A model generated the notes under the pieces. That model ran no database searches. It was not told the origin of the DNA and saw only the letters and a list, made by a program, of their open reading frames with translations. Of a DNA stretch of 64,000 bases, positions 25,954-37,995 are shown piece after piece. The DNA comes from Diploscapter coronatus. Taxonomy: Eukaryota; Nematoda; Chromadorea; Rhabditida; Rhabditidae. The position numbers and the translations under genes are program-made. Each line of letters begins with the position of its first letter. The stretch's first letter is position 1. Location of the stretch: contig OZ038422.1 in the NCBI GenBank assembly GCA_964036155.1, forward strand, positions 11,555,201 through 11,619,200, read 5' to 3'.

Positions 25954-28900
25954 ATGTCCTGGTTCCGGAACATGACTTCGTTTTTCGACGACTCCAACAT
26001 AATGATCGAGGACGATTCAAACGACTATGCGGAATATTTGATCCGCAAAGCTATGCAGAACCGGATCCGACCGAATTATGCAGCTTCTTCATTACTTCAG
26101 GCCTTTGCGGGGGTAACTTTTAGAAAAAAAAAGGATTTTTCCGGAACTGATAATATTTACTTATGATTTCTGTGGCTTTTTTGAAGAGGAATTCATTTTA
26201 TCTCTTATCATATTAATATTTAAGATTCTAAACTCGATGGAGTACAGCCTTAGATGACGCTTTTAATATATTTTATAAAAGTTAAGCTTTGATCCTCTTT
26301 TATCTATCGATTTCGATGAATTGATTTACGATACCCAGCTGCAGGGAAAAGTGGGTGGGACTTTGTGCTGAGTTCCAGGCTTAAACAGAACGATTAATTT
26401 TGCCGTCACGAGCCTGGATTTTAGTGTAAAATCCGGCATTTCGGATTTCATATTATGTTTTTTCTTTATTACTCATATATTATCATTTTCTTAATCAAAA
26501 ATTTAAAATATTAGAAAACGAAATCTAGCTTTCTATATGTTTTTCTCGAGTTTCTAAGACTCTGATCAATATCCTACCCTCTCATAAATCTGAATGAATC
26601 AGTGTAAAATGTGTGTGTTGTACAAGCCTGAGAATGAAAAGCTCTTACTTCCCTGCGAAAAGCCCTACGAAAAAAGCAACAGCACCCTGCTTGCCTCCTG
26701 CATAATCGAATTTATATCAACCGGGCCGAGGCCCGTACCGCGGAATCCACTTACTACGGGGGAGAGCCCGTAGCGCATCGCAAAACACGACCGGTGAATT
26801 GCCCACCCGAGATTTTGAATTCGGAACACGAAAAGAGATGATTCGATTATTTTGACGCTTTCAAAGACCTGAAACTCGAAGCAAGAGTTCTCAGTTTCCT
26901 AAAATTTCAGCGCTAGAATATGCAAGAGCCGCGATATTTTGGGAGCTCTAAATCTTCGAATAACATTTTTGAGGTTAGTTTTGAAAAAATATTGTTGGCT
27001 TTAAATTCTATTATCCCGACTAGTAGAAACGCAATAATGGCCTCATTAGATTTACGGGGTAACGACATCATATGATCTTAGGGAAAAGGCTTCTACTTCC
27101 ATATTTATAATCGAGTCAAAGAATGTGTCCTTTAAATGAATTTTCTTGATCAATACATATAATTTTTCAACTTTATAGAAATTCAAAATTTAGCTATATT
27201 ATTCTTCCAAAAATCTCATTTTAAATGCAGTTGTTTTGCAAAACATCATTATAAATCTCTCGATTATATGTTAAAGCATATGGACAAAAACCAACTGACA
27301 TACATTCATTCATATTTTGGCCCGAAGGCTTTCAGATCTCGCGGTCCTTCTAATTTGATTATACCGAGCCCAGACCCGAAAAGACCCCTTTTCTTTTCAG
27401 GCCGAAATTTGTCTTTCTTATCGAAAAAGTCCCCTGCCTTCATTAAGGCAAACGTCCTATTTGTAAATTCATTAGCCAAAAGTTGAAGTTCATTTCAAAA
27501 TAATGGTCCCTCATCAAAATTCCTATTGAAAACCTTCTGAAAATCAACCAAGTTTAAAATGCGCTCCAATAATAGTAGATATCAGTAGTTTTTATATTTA
27601 GCAATTGGACAGATTATTAGAAAGGCCAAATTTGCTACCCTTTGTGCATTGAACTCTATGGGAAAATTCGAAATTTTCAATCTAGCTCACACTATTTTAA
27701 AATTGTAGCCAATCTCGTGCAAATTGGTAATTTCACAACGTCAAAAAATTGATTTTCTAAATCTCAAATCGACAACGCTGTATTTCAAACATTTTTGCGT
27801 ATTCAAATTTTTATATATCAGCTAGTTTTACCTTTTTATTCTCAAGCGTAGGTGGAAATAGTGCAATTTATTCGCCTAGAAATAGTGTCATCACATTATT
27901 CTAAGGAAGTCCCCAATCTCGCCTCTTTGTGGAATTTTGTTTATTTCTCTCTTGCCCTTTCAAAAATTTGTAATATCTCTTTTTCTAATTCTTTCCCCTT
28001 ATTTTGTCACACTATTTCTCCAATTCATTATCTTTTCCTCCCTTCAGTTCGTATACTATTCTCGAAATTCCAAATTATATATTTTTGCGTCGAAATGTGT
28101 GTAAGGATGGATGCGTTTTCGGTAAGACATGGAATTCCTCTAGACAAAACACACAGGGTTCATTAAAATATTTCCCGCGGATTAACAAAGCTGATATATT
28201 CCAGGCGATTTTAAAATTTTAATCGCCTATTCTTCATCATATGAGATATCTTATTCAGCTAAGTTAAATCTCAGATAAACTAAATTAATAGGTTAATTTT
28301 AAACTTTATGATAAACTATTTCCCAGCAGCTAAGATATGGCACTCAGATAAATCAAATATTTCTCCGCATATCTTATCATATTATCCGATATACCTAATT
28401 TTAGATTTAACTAAAATGTTTAATGTCGTATAAAATTCGTTTTGCGCCCCTATGCTTTATAACTGTCCAATTATTCCCTCCTCAATTCCCTTCCTTTGAC
28501 ACTCATTTATCATTTCTGTGCCCTCGGCGAAATTTGCCCGAAAAACGAATCGCTTCGCTTTAAGCCCTGGGCACATTTTTGGCCTTTTGACCAAAAAAGC
28601 TGTTTTTCTCAACTAATCTCGTGTTCTTCTAGGAAAGCACTGCATTAGAATTCTGTATATTTTAAATTCCAACTTAAATTTTGTTTTATCGAAATTCTTA
28701 TCATCCTTACTAGTGATGTTAAGAATGATATCTTATTATTTGTCATAGCAATTTGATAATATCTAAGATCTGAATTTGGAGTTACACCAATGTTGTAGCA
28801 CATTTAGATAGCGATTCAAAAGTTTATCGTTCTTTTAAAATTCCTAAATTCAGATGGACCGACCTGAATCTTTATGGACTGAACAATTGGAGAAGGATTT

Positions 28901-30143
28901 CGACAAGGCCTTCGTTTCCCTGGACCTACTGCTAGGGGAAATCGATAATGATCAAGTATAAGAATTTTCACTTTCAAATTTAAACTTATAATTCAGGTCG
29001 AAATAACCTACGAAGGTCGTCAGAAAATGACGGCTCTGAGTGGTTGCTTTGCTCAGATGATGCACAAATGTCAAGCGATGCTGCATACGATAGCGAAGAA
29101 TGAAAAGGTTGGTTTTAAAAAATTGGAACATTTAGATTTAAGTTTGATATTTTAGGAGATCAATAACCTCCGACAAGATCTGGCCGAATCTAAAGCCGTA
29201 CAATTATCCACTGAAAAAGAGATGCAGCAATTAATGCTGAAGGTAAAATTAAACTAGGGTAAAAATAAGAAAATTAAATTTAGGTCCACAGTTTACAATG
29301 CGAACTTCACGCTAAAACTGCACCCCACGAGTCGGATATGATTAAGAAGAAATTGGTAAGCAATAAAAATAGAAATAAAATTTAAAGACTAAGATAATTC
29401 AGGAATCAGAGCAAGCCGCCTTCCGAAATGAGATTTTACCTTCGATACGCTCTGAATGTGAATTAGAACTACTTAGGAAGGACTATGCTAGGCATGGAAT
29501 ATGCTAATTTACATAAATAAACATAGTTTTCAGACAGAGAAAACTGATATCCGCATTGGAGACTGAAGTTTTCGGAGCTAGATTAGCAGCTAAGTATTTG
29601 GATAAGGTAAATTTTAGTAAAATAACGGAGATTTTAAAAATAAAGGATAAATTAAATCGGAAACTCTAGAAGTTAGCATAAATTAGACTTTCGAATTTAG
29701 GAACTGGCAGGCAGAATTCAACAGATTCAACTATTGGGAAGGAATATGAGAGGAGTAGAACACGATAGGCTATGGAATCAATTAGAAGCCGAAATTCATT
29801 TACATCGGCATAAAACCGTTATCAGGGCTTGCCGGTGAGTTTTCATTTACAAATGTTTGTTTCTACTTTTACATTTAAGAGCCTTTTTTATGTTTTATTA
29901 TTGATAACCTATTGAATATTTCAAAGGAAAAGCTGACCCTCTTCAAATAATTCTCATTTTAGGGGACGAGGCAACACTAAGCGTCTTCCGATGCCTTCGG
30001 AGAGCATGCAAAGCTCTCAAAATGGCGTTAGAAAAGGAAATGGAGTTGGCAAAACGAGAAAAGTCATTTTGGACAAAACTCCACAAGAAGGACTGGGCAT
30101 TTCGATTACGGTATGTTAGGAGTTAGCATAAAATGCTAATAAT

Positions 30144-30193
<50 letters not shown>

Positions 30194-30797
30194 GAATTCA
30201 GGGAGGCGCCGAGCATGCCCTGCCAATCGTGATCTCAGAAATTCAACCAGGCCAACCTGCGGATAGGTGTGGACAGGTGGATTATACTAATTTTCAGCAC
30301 TTTAACTCTAAACATGCTAATTTTCAGGTTTATGTGGGCGATGCAATTTTAAGTGTGAATGGATATGATTTGCGATCGGTAAAACATCAAGAAGCAGTCG
30401 ATATTTTGAGTTCTCAGGTAATAAAATTCAAATTTTGATTGAAGTTATAATATTTTAAAAGAATAAAATTAAATTTTAAATATAAAAAGAGACTTAAACA
30501 TTTAAATGTAGGCTGGTCCGTTACATATGGAAGTGGTCTTTGTATGTCCCTATGATGACTCAGACGACGAGGGAACTGTTATGATTGAAGATCCATCTGG
30601 ATTAATGTAAGGTCTTAAAATATTTAAGTATGAACTAAAAATATTTTAGTTTAAAATATGAAACTTTAAGATAAAATTAAAAAAAAAAACTTAAATTCAG
30701 GTTCAACATGTACAATAACGTGTGTGAAGATCAACCTCCTTCCTCAAGCCGATCTTCAACTCTGTCCAATCATAACTCGGACGACAAATCGACTTAA
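25954..30797 (+). CDS. gopc: Golgi-associated PDZ and coiled-coil protein (GOPC/PIST)
   Basis: GOPC is a peripheral trans-Golgi protein that uses a coiled coil (Golgin/Rab/TC10 partners) and a PDZ domain to sort membrane cargo. Exons: 25954-26112, 28854-28955, 28997-29107, 29156-29242, 29284-29355, 29403-29491, 29534-29606, 29701-29834, 29963-30110, 30202-30276, 30328-30417, 30512-30606, 30701-30797; 443 aa. Diagnostic blocks are [77 protein letters not shown], and the PDZ (about residues 309-395) with carboxylate loop GLGISITGG and [20 protein letters not shown]. The intron at 29492-29533 begins GC. Exon 1 ([15 protein letters not shown]...) joins in frame but has no counterpart I recognise. 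A shorter form could start at the Met that opens exon 2 (28854), which lies directly behind a TTCAG. Confidence 0.93.
26113..28853 (+). other. First intron of GOPC
   Basis: About 2.7 kb. A GC-richer block at 26690-26815 stands out. The rest is AT-rich with a Y-rich stretch at 27945-28060 and a palindrome around GGCGATTTTAAAATTTTAAT at 28204-28227. TTATC/GATA words recur at 28230-28400. No extra exon is supported. Confidence 0.5.
26690..26815. other. GC-rich, hairpin-forming block of unknown nature
   Basis: Within AT-rich intron DNA this stretch is far richer in G and C. It contains short hairpins: GGGCCGAGGCCC (26722-26733) and TACGGGGGAGAGCCCGTA (26755-26772). It does not match a tRNA or other RNA that I recognise and has no useful ORF. 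It could be a repeat fragment or a structured RNA. Confidence 0.3.
30156..30191. repeat. (TA)n microsatellite
   Basis: About 18 TA units preceded by an A run, inside the 91-bp intron that interrupts the start of the PDZ domain of GOPC. It makes up over a third of the intron. Confidence 0.95.
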
Positions 30798-30966
30798 AAT
30801 CAGCTTATTTAATTTCAGAAATTGTAAAGTTTAAATTGATCTGTGTTCCTCATACGGGTCAAATTGATATTGCAAAGCTATTGCCAAAATTGATATTTCT
30901 GATCTCAAATTTCGTATTTTTCAATTGTAAAAATAGTTTTCCCCTAATTTCTGTTGTTCATATTGT

Positions 30967-31095
30967 TGATTGGAGAGAAAGAGTCGATACTCATGCAGCA
31001 ATTAGAAATCGAATTTTGGAAGCGAAATAGTGAGTCGCGTAGAAGAGAAACGAGACGAGTAGCGCAGTTTTGGATATCGACGTTCTCTCCAATCA
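30967..31095. repeat. Small foldback repeat with CCAAT-bearing arms
   Basis: Left arm TGATTGGAGAGAAAGAGTCG (30967-30986) pairs with right-arm TATCGACGTTCTCTCCAATC (31075-31094), with one mismatch and a one-base bulge. The element is about 129 bp. It could be a tiny MITE. Confidence 0.55.
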
Positions 31096-31272
31096 GTAAT
31101 ACTTCATTTACGGGCTTATTTTGCATTTACTAGATTGAAAACCAAGTTTCAATGTAATTTTAACCATTTCTGCTAGTCATTGCCCCGAAATTGCATAAAG
31201 TTTTTGATCTCCATCAAATTTCCCGCAAAAGATTAAATTTGCATGAGAATTCAAAAATTTTGAAAGAGCGCC

Positions 31273-31280
31273 ATTTTCAG
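31273..31280 (+). other. Candidate spliced-leader trans-splice acceptor
   Basis: A strong nematode-type 3' splice site (ATTTTCAG) ends two bases before the ATG of the next gene. No upstream exon of that gene is visible. This is the usual arrangement for SL trans-splicing. It is an inference; no SL RNA gene is present in the window. Confidence 0.5.
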
Positions 31281-31282
31281 AA

Positions 31283-32836
31283 ATGCTAGACAAAATTCCA
31301 TCGGCACCTCCCAAAGAGGATGAGATGAAAACGCCCATTGGGAGCAAGACACCCGTCGAGAATAGTAAGTGATGTCATCGAAAAAGGCCTTATTTTTATT
31401 ATGCCATTTAAAATATTCAGGCGAAAATATCGTCTACGTCAATCTGGACAATTCCAAGCGCTCCGCGCTGAAGAAACGAAGAATTAAACATCTCGGGACG
31501 ACCAAAGTATGGAGTAGCGTCATGACGCCATTGGAATCATAACGCCCTTTCAGGCGGTGCTCTACCGGCCGGACGTTCTATCGACGTTTGATGAGTCGAG
31601 CGGCACGTTGGAATACGACATGATTCAGGACGCCTCCTTTCCGAACTCGCTCATTAAAAGTGCCAAAAAGGTAAGCCATGGCGTCATTTAAAAAGCGTCA
31701 TAAAAGGCGCACTTTAAAAAAGACCCCTTTCCAGACGCAAATTCCGCTGTTGCCTGCAGAGGATCGGATGCGCGTACGCCACATGACGCACCACTGCTAT
31801 CTGCCGCTGCACATCGACGAAACTGACTATGACATCATCGAGACGTAAGTAACGTATTTCCTAATGACACTCTTAAAATACCGTCTTTTCAGTGACTTCA
31901 ACAAACGTATGTCGAAGTACGTCGAGCTCTCGGATTTCACGGGCTTTTCGGTCGCTGAAGTCGGAGTTGTAAGGCGTTCTTTTGGCGACGTCAGGACGCC
32001 ATTTTTACGATGACGTATATTCAGAAGGCGCGACGCTGTCTGAAGCACTTTCTAGAGGCGTTAGACAAGAACAAGGACGACGACCGAATCCTTCAGATGC
32101 GCATGACGTTCAGCACCGACGGCAAGAATACGCTCGCAAATAAGGTGTTTAAAACTGCGTTGCCCTATAAATTTTGCAATGATGTCATCTGAATCTTATG
32201 ACGCTTTTTAGCAACTACCGTATCCCGCTTTGGCGAAGCGCCTGGACGAGATGAAAAAGTGCAGACGCACGAAAATTACGCTCAGAGAAGCGTTCAGGTG
32301 AATATAGACTAGCAAAAATGAAAAAGGCGTCAAATTTTCAGGCGTCACGAGAACGCGGTGACCGTGAAGATGGAGAGGGGTGTCGCGAAGCGGCACGCCG
32401 ATATCGAGTTGGCTAAAATTAAGAGGGGTACGATAAACGAACTAATGCTAATTTAAACATTTTTACACTAATTTTTAGACGACTTCTTCGAACTTCCGCC
32501 GCAATGCAACGCGTTTTCGCAGAGCACGTCGAGTCTGGTGGAGTCGGCTGTAAAAAGCGTTAGGGGGAATCAGGTAGAGTGACGCAAGTGTATATCGTTG
32601 CACACCAAAATCTTTGGTGCGCAAAGACCGTTTCTCGACTGACGCCATGACGCCGTTAAAAAATTCAGAGACGTTTCCGCTCGGTGGATTCTGCTCGTTC
32701 GAATTTGTCCCCCGAAAAGGCCCCGCCCACTTTGGCCCTGCCACCTCAGACTCCGTCTCCTCAAGCCACGTCCACTCGGAATGCTCGCTCCCGATCGCCA
32801 GGTCCCAGCAATGTCCAAAATTGTACGATCAATTAA
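31283..32836 (+). CDS. Unrecognised basic protein, 341 aa, probably nuclear
   Basis: Ten exons: 31283-31364, 31421-31506, 31554-31670, 31735-31844, 31893-31968, 32025-32144, 32212-32297, 32342-32427, 32479-32573, 32669-32836. All introns are short (43-95 bp) and phases agree, so the gene is real. I do not recognise the family. The N-terminus is polar and Pro-rich (PPKEDEMKTPIGSKTPVEN). It is followed by a basic cluster (KRSALKKRRIKHLG), which could be a nuclear localisation signal. A central globular-looking part has HHCYLPLHIDETDYDIIE and KARRCLKHFLEALDKNKDDD. A Lys/Arg-rich helix-like stretch follows (AKRLDEMKKCRRTKITLREA). The tail is disordered and rich in Ser/Pro/Arg (NARSRSPGPSN). There is no signal peptide and no membrane segment. 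The GC content of the exons is higher than that of the neighbours. Confidence 0.85.
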
Positions 32837-33624
32837 AATTACGCCATGATTAAAAATTAAAGTCGGAACTTCCGTGTAAATAAAAAAATTATTTTTGAAG
32901 ATCTTTTAATGATTTCCTGTAATTTTTGCTTGAAATGTTTAAAATTTGTTCTGTATTTCATTTTTGTGGGTGTGGATTATTATAAAAAAAAATCGATTTT
33001 TGATGAAATATAAATGATGAGTCTTCAATGTTTCATGTGTCAATGCCGGATTATGATAATAAGTCAATTGTTTTCGACAGCTAAAATGAGTCGTTTTTCC
33101 GAGGTGAGTAATGAAAAGTCCGCATTTCATTTATATTTATTCAGCCTTAAAATTCGCATTTCCCCAATAAAATCATCGAATTGAAAATTTTATTTGCGAC
33201 CGCAAACTTTAGATCAATATAAAAGATGCATTATTTCATCATCTCTCAAATTTTTCGCAAATTATTTTTCTCTAAAATTTTTTACCTAGATCAGATGATG
33301 TTTGAAGCGATTTTTAAATTATATCAGTCGTTTTTCACGATATATCCAAATACGCGTGGCAAAAATGTCATAAGAAATGCCAAAACGCAAATGTTTGCTT
33401 TAGTTTATGATCAGAATTTCGAACCGGCGTGATTTAAATATTGCACCTCACCGCTCCTTTTCGGGCCTTTTATAGATTTTATGATCGGCGAGATTTATAA
33501 ATCTGGAGAATTTTTAGATTCCAATACTATTTCCGGAATTTTTTCTTTTTTTTTTTTTTAACATTTTTGCCTTTGAAATTTCAGATCTACTATAATTGGG
33601 ATCAACGAAAAACCGCGATAATTT
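32837..33624. other. Intergenic region before the astacin gene
   Basis: 788 AT-rich bases. It begins with the 3'UTR of the upstream gene (AATAAAAAA near 32880). The 68-codon ORF at 33226-33432 has no recognisable features. No other element seen. Confidence 0.5.
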
Positions 33625-35594
33625 ATGAAGATAAAACTTAGTATTTTTGCTATTTTATTAGGACTATTATTTAATTTTAGCCAAGTTGAATGCAGGGTAA
33701 TTTATTCTTCTTATATTTAGTTTTATTATTTTTAAACAATTTTGAACCTTAAATTTAGGGAAAACGTATCGATATTTTCAATCAGGGCGGTAAAGGAGAT
33801 ATCGTTCAGTTACGATCGGAAATTTCCGAGTAAGAAAATATTTAATCTTTAGAAATAAAAATAGAAGGTAATCAAATCTTCTATTTAGCTCACCAACCAA
33901 TAAATTACAACGCAGGTCCTTAAAGAATTACATCTTGACTCGAAATTTCAAATTTTAGACATACCGTGTTGCGCAATGCGCTACCTCAGAATTCCCAAAA
34001 TAAATGGGACCGAATGAAATCTGCAGATGGGTATTTTCAAATTCCCTACATCATTACCGGAGATTATGGTAATTAAGCTAATTTTCTTTACTTAACTACT
34101 CTGATTATCTCCAGATAGTGGGGAGCGAGACATAATCTCTGGAGCTATGAAAACGATAGAAGAAAATACCTGCATTAGATTTGTACCGAGAAACGGCGAG
34201 ACGGACTTTATTGATATTCAAAACCAAAAGGATGAGGGGTACTGTATTGCTTGAAAAGTGGCACAAATCAAAATTTTAAATTTAGCTGTTACACTAATGT
34301 AGGAAGAGATGGAGGTCAAAATGTAGTCATGCTAGAGGCAAACTCTGTTTCAACGTATGATTTTTATATCATAATTTCAGTAAATGGTATTATTTTTAAA
34401 TTCAGTTGCGTTGAGCCTGACATAGTGATTCACGAATTGCTTCATACCATTGGGCTTTGGCACGAGCATATGCGCGCTGACAGAGATGATTACATCAAGG
34501 TTTTGTACAAGAATATAGAGCCTGGTATGAAGATTGAATTTAGAAAAAAACATGTAATTTGTTAATTTCAGCCTACTTTGCCCAATTCACTAAAGTTACG
34601 AGCGATGAAGCCGTCACTTATGGCATACCATATGATTATACTTCGGTAATATGTTTCATCATAACAATTTGTGAAATGTTTGAATTTTAGGTTATGCATT
34701 ACGGCGAAACCGCGTTTGCGCGCTCCGGGGAAATTTCCATGAGGACGAATGATCAGAGATTTCAGGTATGGTTCATTTTCTTCAAGTTATGATGCCAATT
34801 TTAAGTGATAAAACTAGTTTATAAATATGACGTCGCTCGCTAAATCACTATATGATTTTTATTCTACCGAAGTAACGACGTTCATTTCTTGTCGTTTTCA
34901 GAAAGTAATCGGCCACCAAAGGTCCGCCTCCCAAAGTGACTACAAAAAAGTCTGCATGATCTACAGCTGCCCAGTGTGTAAAGGAGCTAACAGTCCGGTA
35001 TGTAAGCTGATTTTCATTTTTTAGTTCGAAATTTAGAATCAGCCCATTACGCCTCCGGTAGTTTCTGGTAATGGTGGCCAGGTTCAAGCTACTTATAGGC
35101 CTTATATCACTTCAGGTTTAAATTTATCTTAAAGTATTATCAGTTATTTAAATAAAAAGTCAGCGAGATATTTTAGTTTAGTTCAAATCAACGTTGAAAG
35201 CTTAAAATTCTATACTTCGAGCTTAAACAAAACAGTTTATGACAATTTAAATTTGATAGCATCAACTTAGGCAGCTCTTCTTGTCGCGGCAACCGTCTGC
35301 CGGAATTCATGTGCAATGTGATGATATCGAATGGAATTGCTTCTTGCGAATCTCAGGTAGCATAGGTTAATAAGCGTTAAATTTCAAAACGCTTATTATG
35401 TTGAATTAATGTCAAAAGTTAGCGTGGTTTCAGAAAATGACGACGTTCTGCTGTTCAACATGCCAAAAACGAAGACAGATAACGACAACGAGCAACAATA
35501 ATTTTATCAACTATCAAAATAACAATAACGGGTATTTCGCGCGTATTTTCGGATAACTTTTGGCATTTTCATGTATGTTTTGACTTTCAGATAA
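33625..35594 (+). CDS. nas: Secreted astacin-family zinc metalloprotease with C-terminal ShKT domain
   Basis: M12A endoprotease, 358 aa. Exons: 33625-33696, 33759-33829, 33959-34068, 34115-34238, 34286-34354, 34406-34524, 34572-34645, 34691-34765, 34902-34997, 35037-35115, 35271-35356, 35434-35531, 35591-35594. The signal peptide is MKIKLSIFAILLGLLFNFSQ. A short pro-region follows, with GGKGDI, close to the astacin aspartate-switch motif FxGD. The catalytic domain starts around RNALPQNSQNKWD. The zinc site is HELLHTIGLWHEHMR (about residues 157-171) and the Met-turn SVMHY. After a short linker comes a six-cysteine ShKT-like module (CRGNRLPEFMC ... KMTTFCCSTC) and an Asn-rich end (NNNNG). The last codon is split, so the stop lies in a 4-base exon. 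No EGF or CUB domain. Family members process collagen, cuticle or digestive substrates; the substrate here is unknown. Confidence 0.94.
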
Positions 35595-36833
35595 TAAAAT
35601 ATGCAATTCTTCTGTAAAAAAAACTACATTTTTGTATTAAAATCATGTAATTTCCCCGAAACCAATATGATTTATAATTACATCATCATCAAAATGTGCA
35701 TGACTCATTTACTAATGTCCATTTTATTGTCTATTGTTATATGCCAAGATTGCTCGTCAAAATTTGTAAATTATGATTCGTATTTCCGTCGTGTTTCTCT
35801 GCATCCCCTCTCCTTCTAATTTCTAGCATCTTTTTTCTTTAATTCTCTCATCTTTCCGCACTATTTCTCTTCCTTTCAACCAGATGCGCGTTGAGCTCAC
35901 TTGTAAAGTCGCCTGGAATAAACTGCGGCAAGAAAGGGGTGGAGTCTAGATTCTTGAGCAAATTCAAGTTGTCTCGAGCATAAGAAATCTTTAAAGGAAA
36001 TCGATTTTATTTATTAATTTTATTCCTCTTTGGAACGTTAACTGCTTCGATTATCGATTGCTATTAATTATCTCCTAATTACTATTCTGGATAATTAACC
36101 AATTATGAATCTATCCGAATTATATTTATTGAGAGCTACAGTAATCCTAATAATTTCTTCTAAATTTTCAGAGTGTACAAAGTAAGTCAAGTTTGGCAAT
36201 TTTCTAGAAAATAATGGAGATTTTAGTGAAGATCAGCTTTTTCTGACATTTTCTTGAAAATAAACACTGAAATTGCGACTCTAATCCACTGAAGTTGTGA
36301 AAGAGTTTAGGAAAAATCGATAAGGCTAAAAATCAATAAAATTTTGAATATATAAACGCTTTTTTCTGATTTCTCTTACAATGTCCAATCCCCTTTCGGT
36401 TTCCCATATTATTTCCCGGTTTTTCTTCAATAGTCCCAATTAAGCTTTTGAGAGGATGACGCTCCTTTTATCTCTATCTTAGGAAAGGATATGTGAAATC
36501 CCCTTAAATACACATTATTTTGATTCGATATATGAACAAAAATGAAAATAGCTTAATCTAAGATACTCAAAAAGCAAAATTTCCTTGAAAAATTACATTA
36601 AAGTTTGCTCCTCATGAAATCTCTTAGAAATCTGAAGATAAAACTGATCTTCACCGAAATTTTCATATTTTACACATCAATAGGCGTTTTCACAAAAGTT
36701 TTTTCACGATTATCAAATCAAATTTCGGGGGTCTTTTGTCAAAATTTTCCTTTATCTAGCCGCATCAAAGGGGATATCTTTCTTCTCCAGGTTCCTAGAA
36801 AAGAATTTATGAAGTTGACCTAACAAGGGAAGG

Positions 36834-37597
36834 TTTCGACCTCGTCCTTACACTTCGTCATGTGTCATACATGGTTGAAAAGCTTATTGAACGTACATTC
36901 CGAATATGCAAAAATTTTGAGATATCGGGAGTCAAAGAGCCATTTTTGCTAAGGTAAATGCTATAAAGAGCGCTATATTTGGACCTCCACAGATTTCATA
37001 AAAATGGATGTTTCTGCCAAATTTCGTCAATAAACCTTTATAAACACACGGAGATCTTCAAAATAACATGCAACTTACCCGGCCTCGTGACAAAAAAGAA
37101 TTTTTACCCCTTTATGTAGAAGAAATTTCAAAAGGGCGTACCCACAGGGAAATTTTTTTTCGAAAAATCGACTTTCTCCCGACACCTGACAAATTATACG
37201 CCAAACAAAAGCTCTGATCTGATAATTCTAAGAAATTTTATCAAAAAACTACAGAATAATGCTCTCGAAGAAAGTTATGGACTTCCAAAGAGAAATTTGT
37301 TTGTACCAAACCAAACTTCGACCTTCGATATTTCGAAATCTTTGCAGCCAGCAGCAAAAAAGCTCGTATATTCGGAATGTACATTCAATAAGCTTTTCAG
37401 CCATTTATGGTACACAGGGCTGTCGGCAAAGAATTCGCTGGCGAATTTTATAAACTCATCACATGATAAAGCATGAAAAAGAAAAAATTAAAAGTGGTTA
37501 TGATATTGCGCATTTTATACTAGATAAATACTTAACTTTGCCAACAGCCCTGATGATACATCACGAAATGTGAGGACGAGCTCAAAATCTTCCCTTG
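36834..37597. mobile_element. Inverted-repeat DNA transposon with TAA target duplication
   Basis: Ends are CAAGGGAAGG (36834) and CTTCCCTTG (37597), both flanked by TAA (36831-36833 and 37598-37600). Arms pair over more than 90 bases, for example GAAAAGCTTATTGAACGTAC (left) against GTACATTCAATAAGCTTTTC (right). TIRs with a 3-bp TWA duplication are typical of PIF/Harbinger-type elements, so this is a likely non-autonomous member. The right arm is split by a second element. No transposase ORF. Confidence 0.7.
37415..37552. mobile_element. hAT-like MITE nested in the right arm of the TIR element
   Basis: 138 bp. Starts CAGGGCTGTCGGCAAAG and ends CTTTGCCAACAGCCCTG (terminal inverted repeats of 17 bp with one mismatch). 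It is flanked by ATGGTACA and ATGATACA, an 8-bp duplication with one mismatch. It interrupts the right arm of the larger element, whose left arm lacks it. So it inserted later. Confidence 0.78.
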
Positions 37598-37995
37598 TAA
37601 TAGATTTGAAAAGAAGTTTAAGGTATTATGAAATTTAGAATTGATCATATTGTAGCCGAGTTTTCAAATTTATTTGCCTTGTTCTAAGTTTAAGTTCCAT
37701 AAATAAGGCCTAGGCTTAAGTTACATTTCCATTTCATTGTGCCATACTCCAGGAGGGATTCTATTCTATTAGGTCTAAAACTATTCGAAATGGGAATAGG
37801 GTCCAGTGCAAAAGTGGATCCTGGGCTAAATAATCAGATTTTCATCATTCCTCAAATTTGAGGAAAAGACAATTGTTGAATGGAGTACTTCTTTGAAGAA
37901 TCAATACTGATGCTAAATTTATATCTGAAAATAAAAAATATAAAATATGTTAGTAAAATAAATGTATGTTAGTTTTTAAAAACGATTAATTTTAG

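Larger units (their letters stand above)
30798..31282. other. Short intergenic region, GOPC to the unrecognised basic protein
   Basis: 485 bases. It holds the GOPC 3'UTR, a small foldback element (30967-31095) and, directly before the next start codon, a CCATTTTCAG acceptor. Confidence 0.6.
35595..37995. other. Intergenic region with nested transposons
   Basis: No supported exon. It holds a Y-rich stretch with CGTGTTTCTCTGCATCCCC (35788-35880), CTGATCTTCA words near 36228 and 36640, the TIR element at 36834-37597 and the MITE inside it. The missing first exon (signal peptide) of the next gene should lie here but could not be identified. Confidence 0.5.

Noticed and set aside
27852..28222. 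Overlapping ORFs in the GOPC first intron
   Set aside because: Y-rich DNA; no domain, no conserved residues, no phase-compatible splice sites.
32475..32818. Minus-strand and alternative-frame ORFs over the end of the basic-protein gene
   Set aside because: Shadows of the GC-richer last exons on the + strand.
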